Source of the DNA: SKLM01 sp964514285
Lineage (GTDB): Bacteria > Chloroflexota > Anaerolineae > B4-G1
DNA length: 64,000 bases
Reading direction: 5' to 3'
Assembly (NCBI GenBank): GCA_964514285.1
Contig: CAZEQC010000006.1
Span: 1-64,000 of the forward strand
The translations under genes were made by a program, and so were the position numbers. Positions 49,556-58,627 of this stretch are shown here, piece after piece. Position 1 is the stretch's first letter. Every line of letters begins with the position of its first letter. The notes below the pieces were generated by a model. The model was not told the DNA's origin, did not search any database, and worked only from the letters and a program-made list of their open reading frames with translations.

Positions 49556-51916
49556 GTGCTCACGCTAGAGACCATCACGGCGAACGACCTGCGCGGTCCC
49601 CTCAGTGACCGGAGCCTGCGGCGTGCCAGAGGCTACCTCAACCGCGTGATCAACCCGATCCGACGGGGGGAGACGCTGGCCGCTCAGGTTCGCGGCACGC
49701 ACATCTACGACGTCGAGGTGACCGTCGCGGAGGACCGCATCGTCGCCCATTGCAGCTGCCCCTACGACTGGGGAGGCTACTGTAAGCACATCGGCGCGCT
49801 GATCCTGGCCTGGATCTACGAGCCCGAGGACTTCGACGTGGAGGCCGCGGATCTCGTCCCCGATGGTGGCGCCTTGCCGGTCGCCCCCGTCAGCCCGCCC
49901 CCCACGCATCGGCCCGAGGAGCTCCCCTCCTGGCTGACGATCACGCCCATCGACCGTCAGGAGGATTATAGGCGCGACCTGGCGAGGATCTTGGACGCAA
50001 TCTCCATCCAGGATCTGCGCGAGGTGGCTGAGCGGCGAGGGTGGAAGGCCCGCGGCATTCGCAAGGACAGGGTGGTGCGGCAGGTGGTCGAGCATCTCGC
50101 TGATCGGGAAGAGACCCTGCGCGTCATCCGCGGGCTCGATCGCGAGCATCGCCAGGTCCTGTGCGTCCTGACGCTGTGCGGTGAGATCATGGTGAGTTGG
50201 CCAGATTCAGTGAGGGGCTTTGCCTCCATCTGGGGGCCTTTGCAGGCCTACCAGAAGGCCGAGACCTATACCCGCCATCTCTGCGAGATGGGCCTGGCAA
50301 TTCCGGGCGAGGCCAGCCCCGATCATCATTACGACGTCGTCCCACGATCGCTGGCCCGTGCGTTTCCGCCCCTCTTGAGCCGTACGCTGGGACTCTGGCC
50401 GCCTCCTGGCGGAGATCTGGACGCCTCGCCGTCCGACGAGGACGCAGGAACGGTCCGGGAACAGCGTCTGGCCGATCCCCACGCCTTCATTCGGAGGGTC
50501 AATCAGGTCATCATTCTCCTGGAGCGTGAGTCTTCACCGCTGCGGCCGCCGATGCCCCGTCCCGCCATGGAGAAGCGTCTGCGGGGCCTGGCCAGGTGGG
50601 ACTACGATCCTCAGGAGCTGGCCGAGGCCGCACGGGCGAATCAGCTCTATCCCAACACAGCCCTGTCCCTGACCGTTCCTCCGCCTCCCTACACCCTGCC
50701 GGACGAGACCATCGAGCGGTTGGCTCCCCTGGCGGGTGGGGAGGCGTGCCTGGAGTTCATCGTCTCTCTCCTGATGGCAGCCGGCGTCTTCCAGCCCGGC
50801 AGCCCCTTGACCCCCTGGCCCCGGGTGAAGCAGGCCTTCTTCCAGCGTGACCCTCTGACGCGGCGCGCCATCCTGACCCGGACCTACTTCCGGATCTTGA
50901 GCTGGAGTGCCCTTTGGGAGATGCTCCGCCAGCCGACGTCCCGCCTCGTCCTGCGCCGCCATCCGCGCTTTCCATACTTCAGTCCGGATCATCTGGAGGC
51001 CTATCTGACCACGTTCCGTTGGGTGGTCCTGGGCGGTCTGGCGCTCCTTCCCGATGATGAGTGGGTGACGCTGGATGACCTCGATCTGGTGATGCGTGCC
51101 CTCTTGCCCCGGCTCGATCAGCCCGCGCGGCATGGCGTGCAGCTGTCACGTCACGACTACTATTGGTTCCTGAGCGAATCTGGCACGGATGATCCTCTCG
51201 ATCCCGAGGATCTGGATCACTGGCAGCTGGCCCAGGGGGCCTTCATGCGCACCATCATCAGCGGACCCCTCCACTGGCTGGGGCTGGCCGATCTGCGCCT
51301 CGACGGTGGAGAGCTACGGCTGGTCCGCTTCCACGGGCTGAGCGATCTCTTCTTCGACCGCGTGGAGGCCCCGCCGGCCCCATCCCACGCGTCGGCCGGC
51401 CCACCGACTGCGTCGCCGATGTCCTCGGTCGCCCTGGAAGGCTCGACCATCATCGTGCAGCCATCGGCCGTCAGCGACCATGCGCACGGGCTGCTCGATC
51501 AGATCGCTCGTCTAGTCACCGTGGAGCCCGATCGGTTTGTGTACCAGCTGGATGCCGCGACCGTCTACGAGACGTTTGAGGCCGGTGGCACGCTGCCCAC
51601 GATGCTCGATGCCTGGGAGAGCCTGCTGCCTGTTTCTATGCCGGAAGCGATTCGGGGGCAGTTGACGGCGTGGTGGGAGGCCTACGGGCGGCTGCGGGTC
51701 TATCGAGACGTCACTGTGATCGAGTTCGGCGATGAGTATGCCCTAGCCGAGATGAAGGCTGTCACCTCGCTGGAGGAGCACCTGGTCGCCGAGCTCTCTC
51801 CGCGCCTGGTGGTCATCCCTCGAGATGTCGTCGACCACCTCGTGCGCGAGCTGAAGGAGGCTGGTCATACGCCCAAGACGACGGACAGCGTCGACGCGCC
51901 AGAAAGGACGTGGTAA
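49556..51916 (+). CDS. SWIM zinc-finger protein, XPB partner
   Basis: 786 residues from GTG 49556 (no clear SD). SWIM finger HCSCPYDWGGYCKHIGAL (C-x-C-xn-C-x-H, about residues 68-86). A SAP-like helix pair follows (QDLREVAERRGWKARGIRKDRVVRQVVEHL). The end (IIVQPSA, FVYQLDAATVYETFEAG, VIEFGDEYALAEM) resembles Helicase_C_3. The same order of SAP-like start and Helicase_C_3-like end is found in the next protein, so the two are distant paralogues; only this one has the zinc finger. Probably binds DNA with XPB. Confidence 0.83.
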   Translation: MLTLETITANDLRGPLSDRSLRRARGYLNRVINPIRRGETLAAQVRGTHIYDVEVTVAEDRIVAHCSCPYDWGGYCKHIGALILAWIYEPEDFDVEAADLVPDGGALPVAPVSPPPTHRPEELPSWLTITPIDRQEDYRRDLARILDAISIQDLREVAERRGWKARGIRKDRVVRQVVEHLADREETLRVIRGLDREHRQVLCVLTLCGEIMVSWPDSVRGFASIWGPLQAYQKAETYTRHLCEMGLAIPGEASPDHHYDVVPRSLARAFPPLLSRTLGLWPPPGGDLDASPSDEDAGTVREQRLADPHAFIRRVNQVIILLERESSPLRPPMPRPAMEKRLRGLARWDYDPQELAEAARANQLYPNTALSLTVPPPPYTLPDETIERLAPLAGGEACLEFIVSLLMAAGVFQPGSPLTPWPRVKQAFFQRDPLTRRAILTRTYFRILSWSALWEMLRQPTSRLVLRRHPRFPYFSPDHLEAYLTTFRWVVLGGLALLPDDEWVTLDDLDLVMRALLPRLDQPARHGVQLSRHDYYWFLSESGTDDPLDPEDLDHWQLAQGAFMRTIISGPLHWLGLADLRLDGGELRLVRFHGLSDLFFDRVEAPPAPSHASAGPPTASPMSSVALEGSTIIVQPSAVSDHAHGLLDQIARLVTVEPDRFVYQLDAATVYETFEAGGTLPTMLDAWESLLPVSMPEAIRGQLTAWWEAYGRLRVYRDVTVIEFGDEYALAEMKAVTSLEEHLVAELSPRLVVIPRDVVDHLVRELKEAGHTPKTTDSVDAPERTW

Positions 51917-51917
51917 C

Positions 51918-54230
51918 GTGGCGCCAGGGATCGATGCGCTGCTGAACAGTTATCACTACCGGGCTCTCCAGAGCATGGCCGAGGAGGCGGGCTTACCTTT
52001 CGATCTCCGCAAGGACGACCTGATCAGCGAGATGAAGCGACGATTTTTCACTGCGGAGCGGGTGCGTTCGGCGCTGGAGGGGCTGGATGAACGCGAACAA
52101 GCGGTGCTCAACGGGTTGCTGCTCCACGATGGCGAGGTATCCACCTCGATGCTGCGCCGTGAGCTGGTCCGGGCCGGCCTGGTGCGCGGGGCCGCGTCGG
52201 AGAGCCTGCACCGCACCTACGGCTCCCGACCGCCCTACGCCAGGCAGGACTATGTGGGCAAGGTATCCCGCGCCGATTCGGATATCTTCGTCGACGTCGT
52301 CGCGCGCCTCACGCTTCGCGGGCTCGTTTTCAGCTGCGACACCGCCCAGAGCACCGGCGGGACCCCCTACAAGGTCCGGCTCCACCCTGCCAGCACGCTC
52401 TACATCCCCGACGCCATACGGCCCTGGATGCCGGAGCCGGAGGCTCTCGCGCCGCCTTTGGACGATTGGGAGCCGGATCGGGTGGACGTTGGCACGCCCG
52501 ATCTGCTGCTGCGCGACCTCTATCTCTACTGGGACCTCGTCCGCCGTGGGGAGGTCTCCCTGATACAGAGCGGTTTCGTGGGCAAGCGCTCGCTGCGAGC
52601 CATCAACGAGGTGCTCCTGATGCCCGACCCGCGGCTGGAGGAGGTGCGGCGCGAGGACGACACGCAGAGGCTCTACGTGTTGCGTCAGCTGCTGGGAGGT
52701 CTGGGGTTGGTCTACAGCGAGGGGAAGCGCCTGCGGCCCGGCGGCGACGATCCTCTGGAGATCCCCGCCTTTTGGAGCTGGGATCAGGTGGCGCAGTTGG
52801 AGGCGGTTCTCAAGGTCTGGCCCATCGTCGAGGGGGGCGCTGGCGTGATGGTGGAGGACGACGCCTACCAAGGCCGCTATGCTCAGGCGCGACGCGTGAT
52901 CCTGGAGGTGCTGGCCGCCTTCCAATCGGAGGTCTGGCACGAGCCGGGGGACGTTCTGATGGAGGCTCGCGGCCAGGACGTCAATTTCCTCTTCGGCGAC
53001 CGGCAGGAGCTGGAGCAGATGAGGCATCAGCCCTACCATCGTTACTACGTGCGCTCGATAAAGGACCGCTTGCGGGCCTACGATCAGCTGGAGGTCGATT
53101 TCGTGCGTGCCTGTATGGAGGGCTTCCTCAATGAGGTCGGGATCCTGGATCTGGGCTATGAGAGAGGCTTGTTTCGCGGTTTCCGCATCACCCCAACCGG
53201 GGCCTCTATGCTCAACGGGAGATCGACGGAACAGGCCGGGCAGCCGGACGGGCGGCCCAACCGGCATCAGGGTAAGCTGATCGTCCAGCCAACTTTCGCG
53301 GTGATAGCCATGGGACCCATCGGGTTGGACGTCCTGGCCCGGCTGGATCTGTTTGCGGAGCGTGAGCGAGCCGATCGAGCCGTCTTCGAGTATCGACTGT
53401 CCCGGGAGGCGCTCTATGAGGCTCAGCAGCAGGGCCTGAGCGCGTCTCAGGCGATAGGCTATCTGGAGGACGTCAGCGAGACCGGTCTGCCGCAGAACGT
53501 GCGCCGTTCGCTGGAGGACTGGCGGGCTCACCACGAGCGTATCGTCTTCCGCATCGGGGTCAGCCTGCTGCAGGCCGCCGACACTGAAGCCCTGGAGGGC
53601 GTGGTGAGCGATCCGGAGGGGGGCCAGCACGTGGCGCGGGAGGTAGCGCCGGCGGTGGCGCTGATCAAGGATGGGCAGCGGGAGGCCCTGATCGACACGC
53701 TGGTGCGCCAGGGCCGTTTCCCGGCCCGCTCCGACGCCCGACCCAGTGCCGCCGATAATAGCGTCGTCATTCACCCCGATGGCACCGTCGAGCCCGTGCA
53801 CCGCGTGCTCAGCTTCCACCTCCGTGCAAGGCTCGCCCGGGTGGCGGAGAGGGAACCGGACGGCACCTGGCGCCTGACCCCATCGGCGATCCGGCGGGCC
53901 GGTGGGAGCAGCAGCCGGGTCCTGGATCTGTTGGACGAGCTCCAGCGGCTCCAGCGAGGGGGGCTGCCCCAGGAGGTGCGGCAGCGGGTCAAGGCCCTGG
54001 GGGGGTACTACGGCACTGCCAGCGCGGAGACTGTCACGCTGGTGGCGTTCCGCGACCGAGAGACCCTCGACGAGCTACGGGAGGATCCCGAGCTGAATGG
54101 GCTCTTGACCCCCTTCCCGGCCGGGGACCGCGCCCTGGCCGTCGTCCCCACCGAGAGCCTGCCCCGCCTGCGAGAGGTGTTGGCCACCTTCGGCGTACCG
54201 GTCGAGGAGGGGTTGAGGGATCGCCAATGA
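51918..54230 (+). CDS. Helicase-associated protein with Helicase_C_3-like domain
   Basis: 770 residues from GTG 51918, 1 bp after the previous stop. The N-terminus (RALQSMAEEAGLPFDLRKDDLISEMKRRFF) is SAP-like. The middle contains long winged-helix-like stretches. Residues about 450-560 (LIVQPTFAVIAMGPIGLDVLARLDLFAERE, FEYRLSREALYEAQQQGLS) match Helicase_C_3, the domain found next to XPB helicases. No Walker motifs are present, so it is not itself a helicase. Third gene of the XPB cassette and likely part of the same DNA-processing complex. Confidence 0.85.
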   Translation: MAPGIDALLNSYHYRALQSMAEEAGLPFDLRKDDLISEMKRRFFTAERVRSALEGLDEREQAVLNGLLLHDGEVSTSMLRRELVRAGLVRGAASESLHRTYGSRPPYARQDYVGKVSRADSDIFVDVVARLTLRGLVFSCDTAQSTGGTPYKVRLHPASTLYIPDAIRPWMPEPEALAPPLDDWEPDRVDVGTPDLLLRDLYLYWDLVRRGEVSLIQSGFVGKRSLRAINEVLLMPDPRLEEVRREDDTQRLYVLRQLLGGLGLVYSEGKRLRPGGDDPLEIPAFWSWDQVAQLEAVLKVWPIVEGGAGVMVEDDAYQGRYAQARRVILEVLAAFQSEVWHEPGDVLMEARGQDVNFLFGDRQELEQMRHQPYHRYYVRSIKDRLRAYDQLEVDFVRACMEGFLNEVGILDLGYERGLFRGFRITPTGASMLNGRSTEQAGQPDGRPNRHQGKLIVQPTFAVIAMGPIGLDVLARLDLFAERERADRAVFEYRLSREALYEAQQQGLSASQAIGYLEDVSETGLPQNVRRSLEDWRAHHERIVFRIGVSLLQAADTEALEGVVSDPEGGQHVAREVAPAVALIKDGQREALIDTLVRQGRFPARSDARPSAADNSVVIHPDGTVEPVHRVLSFHLRARLARVAEREPDGTWRLTPSAIRRAGGSSSRVLDLLDELQRLQRGGLPQEVRQRVKALGGYYGTASAETVTLVAFRDRETLDELREDPELNGLLTPFPAGDRALAVVPTESLPRLREVLATFGVPVEEGLRDRQ

Positions 54231-54252
54231 CGGACGGCGGGGGTGGACGCTG

Positions 54253-55077
54253 ATGCGTCGGTATTCGAGGACAACGTGGCGGGTGATCCGCTCCGGTGTG
54301 GCGGACGGCGCGATGAACATGGCCGTCGACGAGGCGTTGCTGCGGGCGGTGGCGCGCGGCGAGGCCCGGCCAGCGCTCCGGCTCTACGCCTGGCAGCCGC
54401 CCTGTCTCTCGCTGGGGCGGGGTCAGCCGGTGGACGACGTCGACCGACGCGCCGTGCAGGCCGCCGGGTACGACCTGGTGCGCCGACCGACCGGCGGTCG
54501 TGCCATCCTCCACATCGACGAGCTGACCTACAGTGTCGTCGCCCCGCAGGACGACCCCCGGGTGCGGGGCTCCATCGTGGAGAGCTACCGCCGGCTGAGC
54601 AGCGGTCTGGTGCGTGCCATGGAGCTCTTGGGGGTGGACCAGATCATGGCCGACCGGCGGATGGAGGATCACGGGGCGGGCGAGTCCCACGCCGAGGGGC
54701 CCGTCTGTTTCGAGGTGCCCTCCGACTACGAGATCACGGCGGGGGGCAAGAAACTGGTGGGCAGCGCCCAGATGCGAGCCCAGGGCGTGGTGCTCCAGCA
54801 CGGAACCGTCCCCCTCCACGGCGACATCGCCCGCATCTGCCCCCTCCTGGCGCAGCATCCCGACCCCGTCCGCGTCCGCGCTCGGGCGACGACGGTGGAG
54901 CGAGCTCTGGGCCGGCCCGTGCGTTGGGAGGCGGTGGCCCAGGCCCTGGTCGAGGCTTTCGAGGAGAGGCTCGACCTGCGGCTGGTGACCGACGGGCTGA
55001 CGGAGAAGGAGCGCGCCGCGGCCCGCGAGCTGCGCATCGAGAAGTACGCTACCTCTGCCTGGACCGAGACCATTTGA
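54253..55077 (+). CDS. Lipoate-protein ligase / octanoyltransferase (LipM-like)
   Basis: 274 residues of the BPL/LplA fold. LVRRPTGGRAILH (about residues 76-88) is the lipoyl/octanoyl-binding loop. CFEVPSDYEITAGGKKLVGSAQMR holds the Lys and a Cys at the position used by LipM-type transferases. GVVLQHGTVPLHGD completes the fold. It transfers octanoyl or lipoyl groups to carrier proteins. The Cys favours LipM over ATP-dependent LplA, but this is inference. It lies 22 bp after the helicase-associated gene, probably by chance. Confidence 0.87.
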   Translation: MRRYSRTTWRVIRSGVADGAMNMAVDEALLRAVARGEARPALRLYAWQPPCLSLGRGQPVDDVDRRAVQAAGYDLVRRPTGGRAILHIDELTYSVVAPQDDPRVRGSIVESYRRLSSGLVRAMELLGVDQIMADRRMEDHGAGESHAEGPVCFEVPSDYEITAGGKKLVGSAQMRAQGVVLQHGTVPLHGDIARICPLLAQHPDPVRVRARATTVERALGRPVRWEAVAQALVEAFEERLDLRLVTDGLTEKERAAARELRIEKYATSAWTETI

Positions 55078-55105
55078 CGGCCAGGGCCGCCGTGTTATAC
55101 TGACG

Positions 55106-55143
55106 CTGGAAGGTTGACAAGTTAGAAGGTTAGAACGTTGACG
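55106..55143. repeat. Degenerate GTTAGAA/GTTGAC direct repeats
   Basis: Alternating GGTTGACAA, GTTAGAAG, GTTAGAACG and GTTGACG words between the LipM-like gene and DUF503. The same words recur at 55497-55540. Short-word repeats without coding potential. Confidence 0.65.
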
Positions 55144-55207
55144 CACTGGATCTCTCCGGTGCCTTCTGTCCTTACACGTTGCGTAATACGCATCACGTTT
55201 GACGCCT

Positions 55208-55495
55208 ATGATTATTGGAGCCTGCAGCATCGAGCTGCGCATCCCGGGTAACCGCTCCCTGAAGGGGAAGCGAAGCGTGCTCAAGCCGCTCCTCACACGG
55301 CTGCGGCGCGAGTTCAACGTCTCCACGGCCGAGGTTGGCTACAACGACATGTGGCAGACGGCCGAGGTGGCCTTGGTCACCGTGGCCAACAACGATCCTG
55401 GCTACGTGCAGCGCTTCCTGGAGAAGGTCGTCGAGTGGGTCCAGACCCACCGGCCCGACGTCCAGGTCGTGGATTGGCATATCGAGACGTTCTGA
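55208..55495 (+). CDS. DUF503 family protein (YlxP-like)
   Basis: 95 residues: GACSIELRIPGNRSLKGKRSVLKPLLTRLRREFNVSTAEVGYNDMWQTAEVAL is the full DUF503 signature. Small cytoplasmic proteins of this type often sit near translation-factor genes; here the neighbours are a lipoyl transferase and a DNA glycosylase. ATG 55208 is preferred over an upstream in-frame start at 55199. No precise function is known to me. Confidence 0.9.
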   Translation: MIIGACSIELRIPGNRSLKGKRSVLKPLLTRLRREFNVSTAEVGYNDMWQTAEVALVTVANNDPGYVQRFLEKVVEWVQTHRPDVQVVDWHIETF

Positions 55496-55496
55496 C

Positions 55497-55540
55497 GTTT
55501 CAGCGTTAGAACGTCGAGACGTTGGACCGTTGAAACGCTT
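55497..55540. repeat. GTTAGAACGTCGAGACGTTG-type repeat words
   Basis: Degenerate repeats of (A)CGTT(A/G)(G/A)A(A/C)CG between DUF503 and the glycosylase gene, running into the latter's presumed start. Related to the words at 55106-55143. Confidence 0.6.
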
Positions 55541-56447
55541 GCACGAGGTTATCCCTGCCCGTCCGCCCTTCTCCCTCTCGGCCGTCGCCGAGTCCCACGG
55601 CTGGGTCCAGCTCCCCCCCTGGACGTGGGATCCCGACGCGGGGCTGCTGACCCGTGTGGAGCGTCTGAGCAGCGGGCGCGTGGTGGTGCTGCGGGTTGAG
55701 GCTGCGCCTAAGTGCAGCGGCGTGCGGGTCGAGGTCGCCGACGGCCTTAGCGAGATCGAGAGCTGCGAGGTCGTCGACAAGGTGCGCTGGATGCTCCAGC
55801 TCGACCACGATCTCTCCGCCTTCTACGCCCTGGCCCAGGACGAGCCTCGTCTGGCCCACGTGCCGGGGGCGGCCAAAGGCCGCATCCTCCGCTCACCCAC
55901 GCTCTTCGAGGATGCCGTCAAGACCATCCTCACCACCAACGTCCAGTGGTCGGGCACGATCCGCATGGCGCGGGCCCTGGTCGATCAGTTCGGTGCTCCG
56001 CTGCCCGCCGACCCCGCGCGCCGCGCCTTCCCCACGCCGGAGCGCTTGGCGGCGGCGGACGAGGCCTCGCTGCGGGCGGCCGGGCTGGGCTACCGCGCGC
56101 CCTACGTGCTGGACCTGGCCCGCTCCGTGGCCGCGGGGGACCGCGACCTGGAGGCCTTGCGGGCGGAGGAGGTCCCCACTGCTGAGCTGCGCCGAGAGCT
56201 ACTGAGCATCAAGGGGGTGGGGGACTACGCAGCTGCCAGCCTGCTGATGCTGCTGGGGCGTTACGACGTCGTGCCCGTCGATTCCTGGGCCCGGACCATG
56301 GTCTCTCGCGAGTGGCACGACGGGGAGCCGGTGGGCCGCGCCGAGGTCGAGGCCGCCTTCCAGAGCTGGGGGACGTGGAAGGGCCTGGCCTACTGGTTCT
56401 GGGACTGGCGACACCAAACGCTTCATGAAACGATTGAGAAACGATAA
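55530..56447 (+). CDS. HhH-GPD DNA glycosylase (3-methyladenine/8-oxoguanine type)
   Basis: About 305 residues. An N-terminal AlkA/Ogg-like beta region is followed by HhH-GPD: SPTLFEDAVKTILTTNVQWSGTIRMA, then ELRRELLSIKGVGDYAAASLLMLLGRYDVVPVDSWAR with the hairpin and catalytic Asp. There is no C-terminal iron-sulfur cluster loop. It removes damaged bases. The start is uncertain: TTG 55530 is the best in-frame codon and lies inside the repeat words with no SD. The last codons contain the third SARP-style operator. Confidence 0.87.
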   Translation: MKRLHEVIPARPPFSLSAVAESHGWVQLPPWTWDPDAGLLTRVERLSSGRVVVLRVEAAPKCSGVRVEVADGLSEIESCEVVDKVRWMLQLDHDLSAFYALAQDEPRLAHVPGAAKGRILRSPTLFEDAVKTILTTNVQWSGTIRMARALVDQFGAPLPADPARRAFPTPERLAAADEASLRAAGLGYRAPYVLDLARSVAAGDRDLEALRAEEVPTAELRRELLSIKGVGDYAAASLLMLLGRYDVVPVDSWARTMVSREWHDGEPVGRAEVEAAFQSWGTWKGLAYWFWDWRHQTLHETIEKR

Positions 56448-56459
56448 CGATGGTACACT
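56414..56459 (+). promoter_or_regulatory. SARP-style operator and promoter (site 3)
   Basis: CCAAACG 56414-56420, TGAAACG 56426-56432 and AGAAACG 56437-56443 (12- and 11-bp steps, as in site 1), then 10 bp, then -10 TACACT 56454-56459. The spacers resemble site 1 (CTTCA/CTCCA, ATTG/ATTC). It overlaps the 3' end of the glycosylase gene and reads into the second exported repeat protein. Confidence 0.7.
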
Positions 56460-56524
56460 CACCCTCAGATAGGACTTTGAGCAGTGGACGCTACGGTCCA
56501 CATCTTGCCGTAAGGGGGTGGGTG

Positions 56525-57046
56525 ATGAACGCCGAAGGAAGAAGTGATGGGGATCGTGGTCTCGAGCAGGTCAAGGTGACTGATAGCGTGGTGAAGGGCA
56601 GATCTGGTCTCCTGGTTGGCCTCTTGGTGAGCGTCCTGGTCGTTTCTACACTATTTGTCGGTGGCGCTTCTGCCGCCGATCGTGTTATTGACGTCTCGTG
56701 TGAGGTCTGTGGTGAAGCTGCGGATCCTGTCCAGTACAGTTTCATGGCGCGTCTTATGGGCCGCGCCGCGATCCTCGCTCGGGGAGCTGAGATTGCGCGG
56801 CTGAGGGGTCTAGCAGGGCCGGGAGCCGGGAGCCTGTCCCGGGTCGATGAGGTGGTGCACCTCCGTGGGCTAGAGGCCGCCCGCAGCGGCGCGGCAGCGA
56901 GCCTGGCTCGGGAGGCGGAGATTGCCCGCCTGAGGGGACTGTCGGGGCCTGGTGCCGGGAGCTCAGTCCAGTTCGATGAGGTGGTACACCTCCGCGGACT
57001 GGTGGAGGCTGCCCGCAGCAGCGCTGCTGCGGAGGACTGCTGCTAG
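56525..57046 (+). CDS. Exported protein with two 43-residue repeats, paralogue of 8255-8743
   Basis: 173 residues from ATG 56525; GTG 56588/56591 (starting KGRSGLLVG) would line up better with the other protein. A signal-like helix (LLVGLLVSVLVVSTLFVGGASA) ends in an A-x-A cleavage pattern. Then follow an acidic segment with C-x2-C and two copies of a 43-residue unit with an exact 129-nt DNA period: EIARLRGLAGPGAGS, DEVVHLRGLEAARS. It ends in Cys-Cys. The ARLxGLA wording and promoter type match the protein at 8255. Predicted to be secreted; function unknown. A longer frame from 56450 starts before the promoter -10 and is rejected. Confidence 0.72.
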   Translation: MNAEGRSDGDRGLEQVKVTDSVVKGRSGLLVGLLVSVLVVSTLFVGGASAADRVIDVSCEVCGEAADPVQYSFMARLMGRAAILARGAEIARLRGLAGPGAGSLSRVDEVVHLRGLEAARSGAAASLAREAEIARLRGLSGPGAGSSVQFDEVVHLRGLVEAARSSAAAEDCC

Positions 57047-57101
57047 GGACTCTGATGCATCGTTGAGATCTTCCTCCGCACGGTTGCGGATCTAGGTGGC
57101 G

Positions 57102-57130
57102 AACCAGCCCAGGCACTGCCCGGGCTGGTT
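57102..57130. terminator. Terminator hairpin between convergent genes
   Basis: A perfect 9-bp stem AACCAGCCC / GGGCTGGTT with an 11-nt loop. It sits between the exported repeat gene (plus) and the substrate-binding gene (minus) and can serve both. Confidence 0.75.
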
Positions 57131-57182
57131 ATCTTGATCATCTGCGCGTCAGACGGAACGGTCCGGTGCTAGCGGCTTGGCC

Positions 57183-58484
57183 TTAGGGTCCGGTTTCCAG
57201 CGCCCGCTCCGCCCACTCCGGTGGGTAGATGATCTCCCCCTCGCCGTCCACATACTGCCGCACCGGGAACATGTAGTACCCCTTGCCCACCACCGGATCC
57301 GGCAGGGTCTCCGGCGTGTACTGGTACCTCTCCATCACGATGCCGTCGCTGTAGGCCCACTGGCCCGTCTGCAGGTTCTCCTTGGCCCACGTGTAGACCG
57401 TCTCGCTCGACAGCTCGCCGTGCGCCTCCAGGGCCTGCTGGGCGATCTGGATGAACATATTGGTGCCGTCGTAGGCCAGACCAGCCGCCGAGGGGCTGGG
57501 GGGAACGCCCCAGCGTTCCTCGAACGCCTCGGCGAAGGCCCGTCCCTCGTCGGTGGCCCATCCCGGGATCTGGTCGATGACGCCGTTGGAGGAGTCGCCC
57601 GTCATCCTGTACCACTCGCCCGCCCAACCCAGGCCGTCGGCGATGATCAGGCTCTCCAACCCCACCTCGTCCGCCTGGTTGATGAAGGCCGTGAACTGCG
57701 GCATAGAGGTGGACGTGGCGGCGACCAGGGCCACGTCCTGGGCCTTGAACTTGTTCAGCGTGGCGTAGAAGTCGACCTCCTCCAGGCGGCAGTACTCCTC
57801 CGCCACCGTGGTCCACCCCTCGGCCTCCAGCTGCTCCTGGATCGCCTCGCCGAAGCTGCGCCCCCAGTCGGTGTTCTCGGCGCAGATAGCCAGCGTCTTC
57901 TGATCGGGTGTCCAGAGCCCCTCGGCAATGGCGTCCTCCACGGCCTGGACGTAGGCCTTGGTCAGCTTGGCCGGCGTCGGCCAGCCCTTGTTCATCCAGT
58001 AGCTGTACCGCTCGGGATCGGTTTGGAAGGTCTCGTTGACCGCCTCGGTGGCGCCGTAGGGGAAGATGTGCGGGATCTGGTAGTCGGCGGCCACGTCCAT
58101 GCAGTCCACGGCCACCGAGCTGTGCCAGTTGAGGATGGCGGCCTGAATGCCGTCCTCGACGATGGCCTTCTCATACGCCTCGACGGCCGCCTCGGGGTTG
58201 GACTGGGAGTCGATCCAGACCGGCTCGATCATATACTCTCCGATCCGCCAATCGATGGCCTCGAAGGCCATCGTGGCGGCGCCCTTGAACTCGCTGCCGG
58301 TGCTCTCGCTGGGGCCGCTGAACGGTCCCAGAATGCCCAGCTTGAAGCTACCTTCCGCTCTGGCCACTGGCTTCGCCGATCGCTGCGACGGCGGGGCCGA
58401 CCCGCAGCCGGCCGTGGTCAGGATGAGGGGCAGGATGATGAGGACTAGGGCCGGGGCCTTACCTAAATGCTTCTTGTTCACCAT
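57183..58484 (-). CDS. Branched-chain amino acid-type ABC substrate-binding lipoprotein
   Basis: 433 residues. Lipoprotein signal ALVLIILPLILTTAGC, then a type-1 periplasmic fold of the LivJ class: FKLGILGPFSGPSESTGSEFKGAATMAFE, AENTDWGRSFGEAI, AGLAYDGTNMFIQIA. Anchored outside the membrane to capture an amino acid, amide or related small ligand. SD GAGGAGG precedes ATG 58484. No permease or ATPase genes are visible on either side, so it is an orphan binding protein here. An inverted repeat overlaps its promoter region. Confidence 0.92.
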   Translation of the reverse strand: MVNKKHLGKAPALVLIILPLILTTAGCGSAPPSQRSAKPVARAEGSFKLGILGPFSGPSESTGSEFKGAATMAFEAIDWRIGEYMIEPVWIDSQSNPEAAVEAYEKAIVEDGIQAAILNWHSSVAVDCMDVAADYQIPHIFPYGATEAVNETFQTDPERYSYWMNKGWPTPAKLTKAYVQAVEDAIAEGLWTPDQKTLAICAENTDWGRSFGEAIQEQLEAEGWTTVAEEYCRLEEVDFYATLNKFKAQDVALVAATSTSMPQFTAFINQADEVGLESLIIADGLGWAGEWYRMTGDSSNGVIDQIPGWATDEGRAFAEAFEERWGVPPSPSAAGLAYDGTNMFIQIAQQALEAHGELSSETVYTWAKENLQTGQWAYSDGIVMERYQYTPETLPDPVVGKGYYMFPVRQYVDGEGEIIYPPEWAERALETGP

Positions 58485-58627
58485 AAACCTCCTCTAGTCT
58501 TGGTCTTTGGGTTTCACAGAGCTCGGTCGACATAGTCACTGGTTGACAAGGTCAGCCTGGCTCTGTTATGTCTCCATGATAGGGGAGGGGGGGACCGAAT
58601 GGTAGGGGCAGAACCGACTAGTTGTAA

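Noticed and set aside
57177..58448. 423-codon plus-strand ORF opposite the substrate-binding protein
   Set aside because: Antisense shadow of a clear LivJ-type lipoprotein; no SD or domain.
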